Translations under genes and position numbers: made by a program
The notes under the pieces: model-generated
Seen by the model: only the letters and a program-made list of their open reading frames with translations
Databases searched by the model: none
What the model was told of the DNA's origin: nothing
Part shown: positions 46,020 through 58,498 of the stretch, piece by piece
Layout: each line of letters opens with the position of its first letter
How positions within the stretch are numbered: the stretch's first letter is position 1
NCBI RefSeq assembly: GCF_000321225.1
Contig: NW_004451405.1
Location: 80,567 to 144,566 of the forward strand
DNA from: Odobenus rosmarus divergens
Taxonomy: Eukaryota; Chordata; Mammalia; Carnivora; Odobenidae
Reading direction: 5' to 3'
DNA: 64,000 bases

Positions 46020-46157
46020 TTTCTTTTCTTTTTATTTCAGTAGGCTCGACGCCCCGCAAGGAGCCCAGTGTGGGGCTTGAACTCAGGACCCTGAGATCAA
46101 GATCTGGGCTGAGATCAAGAGTCAGATGTTTAACCTACTGAGCCATCCAGGCACCCC
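46020..46157 (-). mobile_element. Short tRNA-like CAN-SINE
   Basis: GTGTGGGGCTTGAACTCAGG with an end of GAGCCATCCAGGCACCCC; the GA-rich body is absent. Probable target duplication around CTCT(A/G)TTTTT. Confidence 0.85.
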
Positions 46158-46662
46158 TACTCTGCTATTTTTAATGGAATCTTGTACATTTAGATATGGC
46201 TTTTCCAAATTGTAAACCCTGGTTCTCAGAAATGTCAAACTAGTTTTAACACCTTTTAAGTGTATATCTTCCTGAGTATATCTAATGCTGAAGCATTGTA
46301 TTATTTGGTTTAAGTCAGAAGTATGGGAATAGTTATTTTGGTTACTTGTAGACTTTCATATCAGTCAAGATTTAATTAAATTGTTTTCTAAAGAAATAGA
46401 AAAGCTAAAGTAATTAGAAAAGCTATTCATTATGAGGAGAGATTCATTAGATTCTTAGCTTTTGATACTATCAGATTCAGTTTTCTAATAACAGAAACCA
46501 GTTTCTTGAGTTAGTGTTCATATTTTCTTGGTGCAGTATAATAGTCTTAGTTTATACACAGATGATATTTCAGTAGAGAGGGAAAGCCTGAAATTGGAAG
46601 GTAGGAGAAGGAAAAAGGTGAAGTATTTTATTTTGTATGAAGTATTAGAATGTTACTTCAGG

Positions 46663-46862
46663 GGGCGCCTGGGTGGCTTACTCGTTAAGCGTCTGCCTTC
46701 AGCTCGGGTCATGATCCCAGGGACCTGGGATCGAGCCCCGCATCGGGCTCCCTGCTCGGCAGGAGGCCTGCTTCTCCCTCTCCCAGTCCCCCTGCTTGTG
46801 TTCCCTCTCTCGCTGTGTCTCTCTCTGTCAAATAAATAAATAAAATCTTTAAAAAAACAAAC
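46663..46862 (+). mobile_element. CAN-SINE, subfamily C
   Basis: Full-length, with GAATGTTACTTCAGG duplicated at 46648 and 46863. Confidence 0.97.
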
Positions 46863-48159
46863 GAATGTTACTTCAGGATTTTTTCTTTTTCCACATTTAA
46901 ACATGTTGGCTGAGTCCAGTTTTTCTAGTGGATATGTCAAAGTTGTTAAGAACTCTCAATTGTTGATATGCTTGCTTTTTAACAATATGGCTTATCTAGG
47001 TGATCTGTGATCTTTTTACAGCTACCCTTGCAATTTGTCTCGAGTCTGAACATATTTACTCAACATATTTACTCTTTGTTTATAGCAGCAAAGATGTTTT
47101 CATTTCTGGTAGGTTTGAAGACACAGACTATGCTGTGGATTCGTGTTTACTCATCTTTCAGTTTGCACAGCCAATTGATTTAGGAGAATACTTTTCTTTG
47201 GGCAGTACTTCTTAATGATTAGCAGTTTTAGAATGCTTGAAGTAAGTTTTCTGATATTGTAGACATCCTTGTGAATATAGTTCTCTTGCTTTTGTTTTTT
47301 CCTTCTCCCACTTTAGTAGGTTTACTGTAGGGAAAAAAATTCAAATGAGAATTTGCCGCAGTCAGATTCAGTGACCTTTGATGATCAGTATGCTAAGGAG
47401 AATGCTGGAGAATAGACAAATGACTTTCCATGTTTATCCTTGAACACATGCCAGATGTATTGGATAGATCTGTCTTGACTACATAATAGCAGCTTGAGTA
47501 TATAACAGGGTGGAAACTTTCTTCTCCATCTGTGTGGGTTTTTTCTTGCTTACCTGGATATCTTATAGCTAAGAGGGATGTGAGTATACTCTTTGAGTTA
47601 GGCTGACAGTGAATTTGGAGGATAAGATTATAAATAAAAAAAACCCCAAACCATTTTTTCTTATTTATTTGGATTTGTTTTAGAGAGGAAGTAGGAAATG
47701 AAAGAAAGGAACTGCTAGTGTGAGAATTCATTAGAGAAATGGGGACATGGTTTCTCTTGTATTATCTCTGTTGAATAGTCAGCTGCACAGTAATAGGTAT
47801 TAAATTTGTTTCTATGTCAGAAAAATGAACTGTTTCTGAGTCATTGTGTAGTCCATTCATTGTGTAGTTACTTGGATTCAGGGTGTTAAGGGTATGATAG
47901 TAGTAGGCTGTAGGTATTCCTGGGTCTCTAGCCATATTATCATCTACCCGTCGATCCTTGGGGTTTCTGAGGAGGCTATTCATATGAAGAAAAAGAATTG
48001 AATTACCAACTTCTTAATACAGAAATTGTGCTGGACTATTTTAAAATGAATACTTGTTTGGACCTCCTATTACTTAACTCCCCTGCTTCTAGATCAATTT
48101 TTTGAAAATCAGTTTGCCTAAAGAATCAGTTTTCTGAAATTAATAAAATTCTTTTCTTT
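46863..48159. other. Unique intronic sequence
   Basis: No repeat recognised; short chance frames on both strands (47393-47731, 47762-47983 minus). Confidence 0.5.
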
Positions 48160-48828
48160 TCTAAATTTTAATTCCAGTGTAGGTAACATATTGTGTTATA
48201 GTAGTTTCAGGTGTACAATGTAGTGATTAAAAAATTGTATTCTTTCACTCAGCAAAATTATTTTGAAATTTGTCCATGTTCTCATGTGTATCAATAAGTA
48301 ATTCCTTCTTGCTGAGTAATATTTCATTGTTGTATTTACTACATTTATTTATCTACCAGCATGTTGATAGACATTTGGGTTGCTTCCAGTTTTTGGCTAT
48401 TACAGATAAAACTAAGAACATTAGAGATCAACTGAGTCTTTGGACATATGTTTTCATTTTTGTTGGGTAAATATTTAGTAGTGGGATGTCTGGGTCATAT
48501 AGATATATATTTAACTAAGAAACTGTGAAACTGTTTTCCGCAATTGTACTATTTTTCATTATCTTCAGTGTACGAGAATTCCAGTTGCTCCACATTCTTA
48601 CCTGGTCAGTCTTTTTAATATTAGCCATTCTAGTAGGTATGTGGTGGTATCTCATTGTGGTTTAATTTTCATTTCTCTAATGACTAATCACATTAAGCAT
48701 CCTATGATGTGCTTATTTGCCATCCATATATCTTCTTTCTTGAACTATATGTTAAAATATTTTGTCCTTTGAAAAAGTTTTATTATTGAATTTTAAGAGT
48801 TCTTTGTTTATGCTGGATACACATTGTT

Positions 48829-49020
48829 TTTAATTAATTTTAAAAAAAATTTTATTTACTTATTTTACAGAGAGAGCACAAGCAGGGGGAGTCACAGGGG
48901 GAGAGGGAGAAGCAGACTCCTCGCTGAGCAGGGAGCCTATTTGGGGCTTGATCCCAAGATCCTGGGATCATGACCTAAGCCAAAGGCAGACACTTAACTG
49001 ACTGACCCACCCAGGCGCCC
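48829..49020 (-). mobile_element. CAN-SINE, subfamily C, in L1
   Basis: Full-length reverse complement. TGGATACACATT is duplicated on both sides. Inserted in the antisense L1 of 48.16-50.98 kb. Confidence 0.95.
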
Positions 49021-49710
49021 CTGGATACACATTCTTTTTATTGTATGATTTGCAAATGTTTTTTTCCTAGTCTGTGGATTAGTTTTTTTTTTTTTTTTTG
49101 ATGCCTTTCAAAGAAGAAAAGTTCTTGATTTTGATGAAAATTAACTTACCAATTTTTTGTTATATGGATCATGCTTTTCTGTTATTTAAGAAATCTTTGC
49201 TAGACTTAAGATCACTATTTTCTCCTGTTTTATAATTTATATAGATGTTTTATCATTTTAGCGTTTATATTTACAGTTCCTCCAGCTTCTCTAAAATAGA
49301 TAATGAAAACTCCTACAACCTAGAATAGTTGTGATTACTAGTGAATTAATAAGGCATATAAATTAATACATGTTATTTTTTTGAGTTAATTCTTGTATGT
49401 GGTGTGAGGTAAAGGTTGAGGCTTATTTGTTTGAATATGGCACTGTAATTGATCCAGTACTATTTATTAAAGATTATCCTTTCCCTTATTGAATTGCCTT
49501 GGCACCTTTGTTGAAAATTAATTGACCTTATATATGTGAATTTACTTCTAGACTCTCTATTCTGTTCTCTCGATCTATTTATCTTTTTGCTAATATCTCA
49601 TTTCCATGATTACCATAGCTTTATAATAGCTTTTGAAATCAGGTAGTGTAAGCTTTTAATTTTGCTTTTCCTTTTCAAAGCTAGGTCCTTTGTATTTCCA
49701 TATACATTTT

Positions 49711-49824
49711 ATTTTTATTTATTTATTTTTAAGATTTTATCTCTATGCCCAATGTGGGGCTTGAATTCATGACCCTGAGGTCAAGAGTCATGTGCTCCAC
49801 TGACTGAGCCAACCAGGGGCCGCT
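49711..49824 (-). mobile_element. Short tRNA-like CAN-SINE in L1
   Basis: AATGTGGGGCTTGAATTC with the T/A-rich tail first. Flanked by CCATATACATTTTA and CCATTTACATTTTA. Confidence 0.86.
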
Positions 49825-50046
49825 CCATTTACATTTTAGAATGAGCTTGTCAATTTCTACAAAAATTACATTGGAATTTGATTGAAATTATTACATTGAA
49901 TCTGTAGATCTATATGGGAAGAATTAACATCTTAACAGGGTTGAATCCTCTGTTCTATGAAGATGATGCATGTCTCCATTTATTTAGCTCTTTAATTTTT
50001 GTCATTATGTGTTAGGTTTTCAGTGTTAAGGTTTTGCACGTCTTTT

Positions 50047-50120
50047 TTTTAAATTTGAATATAGTTGACACAATGTTATGTTAGTTTCAGGTCTATAACC
50101 TGGTGATTTAACAAGTTTTA
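50047..50120 (-). mobile_element. LINE-1 3' tip, antisense, nested
   Basis: About 70 bases match the L1 3' end again (TTGACACAATGTTATGTTAG, TTTCAGGTCTATAACCTGGT) in the middle of a longer antisense L1, so it is a second, heavily 5'-truncated insertion. Confidence 0.65.
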
Positions 50121-50216
50121 TGCATTATGCTATTTTTCCACATTTCTTTTTATATTAATCCCCAAGTATTGTATACTTTTTGATGCTACTGTAAATAGTA
50201 TTTAAAAATTTGTTTC

Positions 50217-50355
50217 TGGGGCACCTGGGTGGCTCAGTTCGTTAATAAGCATCAGACTCTTGATCTCAGCTCAGGTCTTGATCTCAGGGTCATGAGTTCA
50301 TTCCCTGTGTTGGGCTCCATGCTGGCTGTGAAGCCTACTTAAAAAAAAAAAAAAA
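50217..50355 (+). mobile_element. Short CAN-SINE in L1
   Basis: Head GGGGCACCTGGGTGGCTCAG, then GAAGCCTACTT and a pure A15 tail with no CT-rich body. Flanked by degenerate TTTGTTTCTG and TCAGTTTCTG. Confidence 0.88.
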
Positions 50356-50985
50356 TCAGTTTCTGATCGCTTGTTACTTGTATATAAAAATAAAATAGAT
50401 TTTGGGGGAATATATTTATCTTGTATCCTGCAAGCTTGCTAAATAACTTATTAGTTAGTTCTTGCATCTTTTTTCTAGTCTCTGTAGGCTTTTCTACGTA
50501 TATATACACAATCATGTTGTCTGAGATCAAAGATGAGTTAATTCCTCTTCCTGGGCTCAATGCCTGTTATATTTTTTTCTTGTCTAATTGTGTGGGCTAG
50601 AATATTCAGTATGAAGTTGAAAAGAAGTGAGAGCAGATATCCTTGCCTTGTTGCTGATTTTTGCAGGAAAGCATTTAGAGATTAACTATTAAGTATGATG
50701 AGACCTATAGTTTTTTTTAATAGATGACATTTATCAGGCTGAGTACATTCCCTTTTATTATTTAAATGAGAGTTCGTTCTTCTTAAATAGGAATGGTGGT
50801 TGGATTTTTCCAAATGCTTTTTAGTCTGAATATAAGTGGATTATATTGATTTTTTTTTTTTTTAATGTTAGCCCCTGTATTCCTGAGACAGTCACCACTT
50901 GGCATGATGTATTATCCTTTTTATATATTTATAGATTTGATTTGCTAAAATTAAAAAAAATTTCATGTGCTATCTGGTTTTGATA

Positions 50986-51835
50986 TTACATAATGTTCAC
51001 TTCAGCTTTATGGAAGAGCTTGTATAGAATCATATTGTTTCGTTCTTAAAGGCTGTCCAGGGTTGAAAATCACTGGACTGTATATGATCATCTGTTTCCT
51101 TCTATTTGTAAATCTTTAATTCTGTTCTCCTACAATACGTTGTATGCATTCTCATAAAGAACAACTCCTATGTCTTATTACTTGATGAATGAACCTCCTT
51201 GGAAATGGAGTAGAAGTTGTTTTGCTAGGTACAACAAGGAGCAAGTTGATGTTTGATTTGAATTTTTTGGTGAAGCAGAATTGATTCCAAGGAACTGAGC
51301 ATCTATAGGAGAGGGAAATCAGGATGTTATATACTTAGTGGTATGCTGGAGTTGGCTTGGGCTGGTTTGAAAGAGCCAGTTGCTAATTTTTCCAGGAATT
51401 TTGGAAGTCAGTTATTGAATCCAACCTATTAAAATTTAATTACATAACATGAAATTAAACCATATTAGAAACAAATCCTGAAAACTCATAATTTTCTTCT
51501 TATTTTGCTATATCTTACTGTTATAATTTTGAGGTTACTTTTTTCTGAAATACAGTATAATGATATGTTACTGGTCATCCTGTTGACAGCTTGAAACCTG
51601 CCTTTCAAAATATGGGTAATTTTGTACCACAAAAGCACATGGGGGTATTTGCGCCATAGAAATAGGCATATGCTACAAATAGAGATTAATTTGTTGATTG
51701 TCTAGTCTTAAGAAAGTGATAAGGAAATATTAATCCAGCTTATTTTTTTTCATGTATCATTATGCAGTCAGTTATGTTCTTGGGAATGAGGTAAATCTCT
51801 GCAAATTATAAAATATATTTACACTACACATTTTT
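50986..51835. other. Unique intronic sequence
   Basis: No repeat or exon-like unit recognised. Confidence 0.5.
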
Positions 51836-51990
51836 TTAAAATTAAAATTCTGTTAGGTGACATACAGTGTAATATTAGTTTCAGGTGTGCAGTTTATTTT
51901 TTTCTGTTATTTAAATTCCAGTTAGATAACATACAGTGTAATATTAGTTTCAGGTGTAGATTCTAGTGATTCATCACTTACATACAACAC
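51836..51990 (-). mobile_element. Two tandem LINE-1 3' tips, antisense
   Basis: The phrase ACATACAGTGTAATATTAGT followed by TTCAGGTGT occurs twice about 60 bases apart. The second copy runs on into the L1 3'UTR phrase on the minus strand (gggcacttgtgatgagca), ending near 52010. Either two insertions or a small duplication. Confidence 0.75.
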
Positions 51991-52039
51991 CCAGTGCTCA
52001 TCACAAGTGCCCAGCTTAAACTATTATGCTCTGAGTCTG

Positions 52040-52245
52040 TTGTGAATAGCACAAAAAATTAAGGAAACATTCTTCCAGTATTAGACAACCATTATTGGCA
52101 AAGAAATTGCTCATGTTTAGCACCCATGACCTCTACTTACTACATGCCATTAGCCCCATTTCCCCACGTGTGACAACCAAAAATGTCTCCAGACATTACC
52201 AAATATCCCTTAATGAGCAAAATCACAGCTGGTTGAGAACCATAC
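52040..52245 (-). mobile_element. hAT-type MITE (MER5/MER20 group)
   Basis: GTGTGACAACCAAAAATGTC, then CCAGACATTACCAAATATCC and an end of GCTGGTTGAGAACCATAC are typical of a common mammalian hAT MITE on the minus strand. The group is given from memory. Confidence 0.75.
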
Positions 52246-53309
52246 TTTCAGAGAGGATTTCAGTGTGTGCTGTAATATGAGACTGATTTCTTATTTTAGT
52301 ATTTCTTGGAGTCATGACAGTTATATATTAATCAGTACTTATTTTTTAGCCATTAGTTTTATGCAGATCTTTCTTATTTTCATTTTAGTATAGCTACTTG
52401 ATTTGGTTGTGCTACTGGGATTGGTCAGTTGATTCCTCAAACTGATGGCTTAAAAAAAATCCTTTCTTGCCTGTACTGATGTGTGGATTTATGGAATTGG
52501 GCATCTAGAGTAATTTTCAATGGATAATATAACACCCAGGCCTAAACTTTTTTTGTATGTTGCTACACTTTGGTTTCAAAAAGGAGAGAAAGGGAATCAT
52601 TTCTAATTTACTTCTAATGGTGTGCTCAGAGGTGGTTGGGGAAACAAATATTTTCTACCCCAAGAAAGAAAATTACTGTGTCCTCAGGGGCATTTATAAG
52701 TGACTTTAAGCCTCCTCAAAAAAAAAAGAATGGTAACCCAGGGTATTTTATTTGAATTAAATTATTGAATAATTAAATAATAAATACATAGTGAGGTGTT
52801 ATCAGTAGTGTTATTAAAACATCCTTTTAAATACAACGTTTATGTTTCAGATGTGTGTATGTGTCTATATTCTGGGAAGAATATGGTTTTGAATATCTAA
52901 ATTAAAAACATTTAGCATTTCCTTTAGATGCAGTTTGCTTTATCAGAATATTTTTCACAATTTTTAAAAAATACCGTGTTACATATGTATATGAATGATT
53001 TATAGAAGAAAATATACTACATTCATAGCTTAAATAATGCTCAAGGAAAATCAGGTTAATTTCCTTAATCAGAATATGGAAAAAGTTTTAGGAAAATATT
53101 ATGGGTGTAACAGATGAATAAACCTTAGAGAAACTGTATGCCAGAGTATTACTTCTATGGCTTTAGGCTTTTAACAACTAAACATTTCACAAAAATGCTT
53201 AAAAATATTGCCTTTGATCAAAGAAAATGTGGATGTTTAAATGGACAGTGATTGCTTTACATAACTCATTAATTTTGTGAATGTAAGTTCTTTTTAAATT
53301 ACCTTTCTT
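52246..53309. other. Unique intronic sequence
   Basis: No repeat recognised over 1 kb, AT-rich. Confidence 0.5.
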
Positions 53310-53489
53310 TTTTTTTTTTTAAAGATTTTATTTATTTATTCATGAGAGAGAGAGAGAGTGAGAGAGAAGCAGAGGAAGAAGCAGGCTCCCAAAGAGCAGG
53401 GAGCCCGATGCGGGACTCGATCCCAGGACTCTGGGATCATGACCTGAGCCGAAGGCAGACGCTTAACCATCTGAGCCACCCAGGCGCCC
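53310..53489 (-). mobile_element. CAN-SINE, subfamily B
   Basis: Full-length reverse complement with TTAAATTACCTTTCTT duplicated on both sides. Confidence 0.97.
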
Positions 53490-53739
53490 TTAAATTACCT
53501 TTCTTATTTGGCAGGATTCCTTTTATTTATCTGTATTTTGTAGAGTACAAGACTGTTATTTATCTTGATATTTTTGCAGCTGTCTGTAGGTAATATATAA
53601 CTTTCTCAGTATTGATAACATGCTAGGTTATTAGAATTATGACAAAGATTATTTTTAAAAATGTGAAAGTTTCTCGTGTATCTTCAAATATATGTCAGTG
53701 CCTTTTTAGTTTTTAACTAAAAATAATAACAAAATACTT

Positions 53740-54805
53740 CCTACCTATGGGAATGGCCACAAGCCATTTGCAGCACCAAATGCTGGAGAAGATGTGGAGC
53801 AACAGGAACTCTTTCATTGCTGGTTGGAATGCAAAATGGTACAGCCACTTTAGAAGACTATCTGGCAGTTTCTTCTGGAACTAAACATAGTCTTAACCAT
53901 ATGATCCAGCCAGCAGTCATGTTCATTGGTATTCATGCAAATGAACGGAAAACTTACATCCACACAAAAACTTGCACACAGATGTATATTAGCTTTATTC
54001 ATAGTTGCCAAAACTTGGAAATAACCAAGATGTCCTTCGAAATAACCAAGTAGGCGAGTGGATAAATAAACTCTGGCACATCCAGATAATGGAATGTTAC
54101 TCAGTGCTAAAAAGAAATGAGCTATCGGGGCGACTGGGTGGCTCAGTCATTGGGCGTCTGCCTTTGGCTCAGGTCATGATCCCAGGGTCCTGGCATCCAG
54201 CCCTTCATTGGGCTCCCTGCTCAGCAGAAAGCCTGCTTCTCCCTCTCCCACTCCCCCTGCTTGTGTTCCCTCTCTTGCTATGTCTGTCAAATAAATAAAT
54301 AAAATCTTTAAAAAAAAAAAACTGTCAAGCCATGGGAAGATCTAGAGGAACCTAGATCTACATTATTACTAAGTGAAAGAAGCTAGTCTGATAAGGCTAT
54401 ATAATGTATGATTCCAACTATATACCATGTCTGGAAAAGACAAAACAATGGATGCAGTCAAAAGATCAGTAGTTGCCAGGGGTATAGAGCACAGAGGATT
54501 TTTAGGGCAGTGAAATTATTCTGTATGGTGCTATAAATGGTAGATGTCATTATAGATACGACGAAATCCATAGGATGTAAAAAAGCCGAGAGTGAACCCT
54601 TTTGTAAACTATGAACTTTGGATGATGATATGTCAGTAAAAGTTCATTGATTGTAGCAAATGTACCGCTCTGGTGCTGAATGTTTATAGTGGGGGAGGTT
54701 GTACTGTGTGGCAGACAAGGAGAGTTTATGGGAACTCTCTAGTTTCTGCTCAATTTTGCTGTGACCCTAAAACTTCCTTAAAAAATGAAGTTTATTAATA
54801 AAAAG
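53740..54805 (+). mobile_element. LINE-1 fragment, 3' end, sense
   Basis: L1M-like end of ORF2 and 3'UTR. It includes GAAGATGTGGAGCAACAGGA and a 3' end with TATGGGAACTCTCTAGT and an A-rich tail. A SINE interrupts it at 54.13 kb. The only substantial L1 downstream of the promoter in the + orientation. Confidence 0.87.
54127..54321 (+). mobile_element. CAN-SINE, subfamily C, in sense L1
   Basis: Full-length, inserted in the sense L1 3' region between GAAATGAGCTATC and its continuation AAGCCATGG. Confidence 0.95.
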
Positions 54806-54829
54806 TCCTTTCTTCATAAGAATAATATA

Positions 54830-55090
54830 TTGTCATTGTAGAAAAGTGAATATAGCTAAATAAGAAAAATTACGCACAATCCTGTCATTCTTTTCCTACC
54901 TTTTTTTTCCATACATGTTGGTACACATTTTGTATATATATGTTGTTTTGTTACAAAGATGGGATTATGGTATATGTAATCAGTTTTTGTTTTGAGTTAG
55001 CAGTACATCTTGAATGCTTTCCCACATACTTAAATGTTCAACGATTTTTAATAATTGAATTAGTGCTCATCCACAATTGGAGAATAGACT
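54830..55090 (-). mobile_element. Old LINE-1-like 3' fragment, antisense
   Basis: Resembles L1/HAL1 3' sequence on the minus strand (gtagaaaagtgaatatagc; tgctttcccacatacttaaa). Strongly decayed, so the class is uncertain. Confidence 0.45.
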
Positions 55091-57364
55091 GTTCTGGTTT
55101 TTAGAGAGATGCTTTTTACTAAATACAGATTACCAGTTTTCTGCTTAGGCTACAAAAATGTAAATATCCACACCATGCAGATTGCAACTTAATGTTTTTC
55201 TTTGGGATTATTTATTTCAGAACTGTAAATTAGCCCAAATGGTGGGTATTAGAACCAACTGATAGAATTCTGGGTAAACCAATTTTTGTAATATTTTGTA
55301 TTTTATGTAACTTTGAAAAACTCATTACTTAAGTCCCATATGTTTAAAAAATAATAGAATTTTCAGGTAGTTGTTAAAGGAAACTTAGAATAGTTATTAC
55401 CAATACAAAATAGTTATTAGCAAATTACTGGTTTTATTGGAGGCTAGTTCTTTAAAGCAAGGAGAATAATAATTTGAAGTTAATTGTACTAACATTGTAT
55501 AGAATATATAGCCTTCTAGTTACTCTTACACATATTTTTGTCGCCATTTTGGAATGACTGGCATCACTTCCTAACCATCACTGGAGAGTTATTTTTCACT
55601 TACTCATTTCAGAACTGTCTCCTAAGAACATGGGGGTTTATTATTTGGTATATTTCTTGTACTCTAATTTCCCATCTTAAAAGAGAATCATGAGGAAACT
55701 GAATTTTAGGAAATTTTTTCCCCTTAAGGCAATTCATTTGTCTGCCTTAGTTTTATGGAGCTGAATTGCTATAGCTCTTGCTGTATTTGATGTATCCATG
55801 TTTAAAAATTATAGTGTCTTTTATTAAAAAGTATTAATTTAGACATTTTATGATGTTTTTAATGCAGCCATTCATACATACATTAAATTATTGTGTTTTT
55901 CATTAAATACATGTTAATTCTGAAATTTTTGAATAGGAATTTCAGATGGCCTAATAAACATTTCTAAAATTATAGCCAAGTGTCGCTGAGTAGGAATTTT
56001 CAATTAACTCTCATAAAGCATAAATTTGGGAGTTTGTTGTTTCTTCTGAGGTATAAAATCATTCTTTTAGATGGAATAGTCTAAGTCTAGGTTTCCTACC
56101 TTACATTTATTTCATGTAGTTTTTCACATATATTTTCAAAGATAGATTTATTTTAGATCTAGACAATAGGCTAGTTGCTGACCCTAAAGAATCCTGAATT
56201 TAGAGATTATTTGTTTTAAGTGGATTCTCTCAATTTCAAAGAAGAGTATGAGTACACATTTTAGAATTGGATCTTATGCTAACTGGATCTGTTCACTAAT
56301 AATTGTGCAGGCTAAAAAGCTTGGTTAAATGTGATGACAGTCAGTGCTGTGCTTATGTTTGCTTTTATGATGGGAAGTGACAAGAATATTTTTATATATT
56401 TTATATATACTTATATTTCATATAAGTACAGGGCTTTTAAGGCATTTATAATTTCTTTAAGAATGTTACAGCTGACTCAGTAGAAGATATGGGCCCACTT
56501 GGAAGTGTGACTAGAAGAAATGCTATTGAGCGGAAGAAAATAAAAGGGAATGAAAGGGAGGCAACCAGGATTAATAGTATCATGTTTATTATTAGACTCT
56601 CTTATGGCTGGCAGTTCTTTGTATTAGGAAAACAATCTATAGGATGGAGTCAGGAAAGCAAAACAGACTTTTGAACTTCCCATGATTTTCCCTCTGCCCT
56701 CCTATACAACACAATTTCTCTATACTTGGTGTGATAATTTTCAGCAATCCTGAACTGCTTGTAATCCCCCTCTTCTGTGTGTTGGGTGCAGGGGAAGGAG
56801 AGAGGGAGGGATTTTACTTTTCAAATGACCCAGGTCACATAAATCCTGTTGGCATTTATTAGTCAATAACAAAGTTGACTTATCATGACTCTTTGACATT
56901 AAGTTACCAAGAGTCTGCAAAATGCTGTGGATTTAAGTTATGTGATTTTACTTGCTGGTCAGTTGATGCTCTTTTTAGGCTAACCTGTTTATAAATGCCT
57001 TGAGGAGAAGTTAGAGATAGGGAAATTCTACATCCTGTTAGTTTATTTTCCTTTTTTTTTTTTACTCTCTCAGTGGTTTTTTGGATGGTAAAGCAATTTT
57101 TTCCCCAAGTTCTGCCTTACCAAGAGACAAGAAGGCTTAAATTATTTTATATCCTGAGTGTATTTCTGATGGTAATATTACGAGTAATTATAATTAACCG
57201 GTATATCTAGTTCACATCACAGAAAAATTCCCTCATTCCTTTTTCAGTCTATCCCTCCTTCCAGCCCTAGCGTCTGCCAGTCACTTACCAGTTTTCTGTC
57301 CCAGTAGTTTTGATTATTGTGGAATGACATATAAATGGATTGATACAGTATATAGTCCTTAAGG
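55091..57364. other. Longest repeat-free intronic stretch
   Basis: About 2.3 kb without any SINE, LINE, MIR or DNA transposon that I recognise. It has a TATA-rich patch at 56393-56425. Short frames only. Confidence 0.5.
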
Positions 57365-57522
57365 AATTGAGATACAATTGACATGTAACATTCTATTAGT
57401 TTTAGTTGTATGGCATAATGATTTTATATATTTTGTGAAATGATTTACCACAATAAGTCTAGTTAACATCTATTACCACACAGATTCTTCTTTTCTTTGA
57501 TGATAACTTTAAAGATCTACTC

Positions 57523-57624
57523 TCTTTTTATTTTTAAATATGCTCCATGCCTGATGTGGGCTAGAACTCATGACCCCAGGATCAAGAGTCTTATGCTCTA
57601 CTGACTGAGACACCCAGGTGCCCC
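57523..57624 (-). mobile_element. Short tRNA-like CAN-SINE in L1
   Basis: GATGTGGGCTAGAACTCATG with an end of ACACCCAGGTGCCCC. TAAAGATCT is duplicated on both sides. Confidence 0.86.
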
Positions 57625-57706
57625 TAAAGATCTTAATAATTTTCACATATATAGTACAGTATTAACTACAATTACCATGTTGTACATTATATCCCCAGGA
57701 CATACT

Positions 57707-57897
57707 TTTTTTTTTTTTTTAAGATTTTATTTATTTATTTGACAGAGAGCGAGAGCAGAACACAAGCAGGGGGAGTGGGAGAGGGAGAAGCAGACTCCCC
57801 GCTGAGCAGGGACCCCAGTGTGGGGCTTGATCCCAGGACCCTGGGATCATGACCTGAGCTGAAGGCAGACGCCTAATGACTGAGCCACCCGGGTGCT
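57707..57897 (-). mobile_element. CAN-SINE, subfamily C, in L1
   Basis: Full-length reverse complement with CCAGGACATACTTTTT on both sides. Confidence 0.96.
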
Positions 57898-58134
57898 CCA
57901 GGACATACTTTTTAACTGGAAGGTGTACCTTTTGACCTCCTTTACTCATTTTGCCCATCAGTCTATTCTGTGTCTATAATTCAGTATTTGCTTTTTTTTA
58001 GATTCCATGTATAAGATCATATAATATTTGTCTGATTTCTTTCACTTAGCATAATACCTTTAAAGTACATCCATATTGTTGCAAATGAGAGGATTTTTTC
58101 CCCTTTTTATGGCTGAATAAAAATCCACTGTGTT

Positions 58135-58163
58135 GGTGTGTGTGTGTGTATGTGTATGTGTAT
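58135..58163 (+). repeat. (TG)n/(TATG)n microsatellite in L1
   Basis: TG units pass into GTATGT units inside the antisense L1 block. Confidence 0.8.
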
Positions 58164-58351
58164 TATACCACGTTTTCTTCATGCACGTATCTGTCAATAG
58201 ATAAATAGTTAGCTTGCATGTCTTGGCTATTGTAAATAATGCTGTGGTGAATATGGGGGTGCAGATATCTTTTTGAGATAGTGATCTTGCTCCTTTGGAT
58301 ATATACCCAGAAGTGGAATTGCTGGATCATGTGGTAGTTCTATTTTTAATT

Positions 58352-58498
58352 TTTTTTAAAGATTTATTTACTTATTTTAGGGAGAGACAGAGCAGGGGGT
58401 GGAGGGGCAGAAGGAGAGGAAGCCTCAGGACCCTGAGATCATGACCTGAGCTGAAACCGAGTCGGATGCTTAACCAACTGTACCACCCAGGCTCCCCC
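58352..58498 (-). mobile_element. Older CAN-SINE in L1
   Basis: Shortened body, ending ACCACCCAGGCTCCCC. CTATTTTTAATTTTTT is duplicated on both sides. Confidence 0.92.

Larger units (their letters stand above)
48160..50985 (-). mobile_element. LINE-1 fragment, antisense
   Basis: Starts with the carnivore L1 3' tip (AATTCCAGTGTAGGTAACAT) and extends through ORF2. The frame at 50339-50560 has reverse transcriptase sequence where the catalytic FADD region reads ISDNMIVYI, so the second aspartate is lost. Three SINEs and a short L1 3' tip (50047-50120) are inserted. Inactive. Confidence 0.9.
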
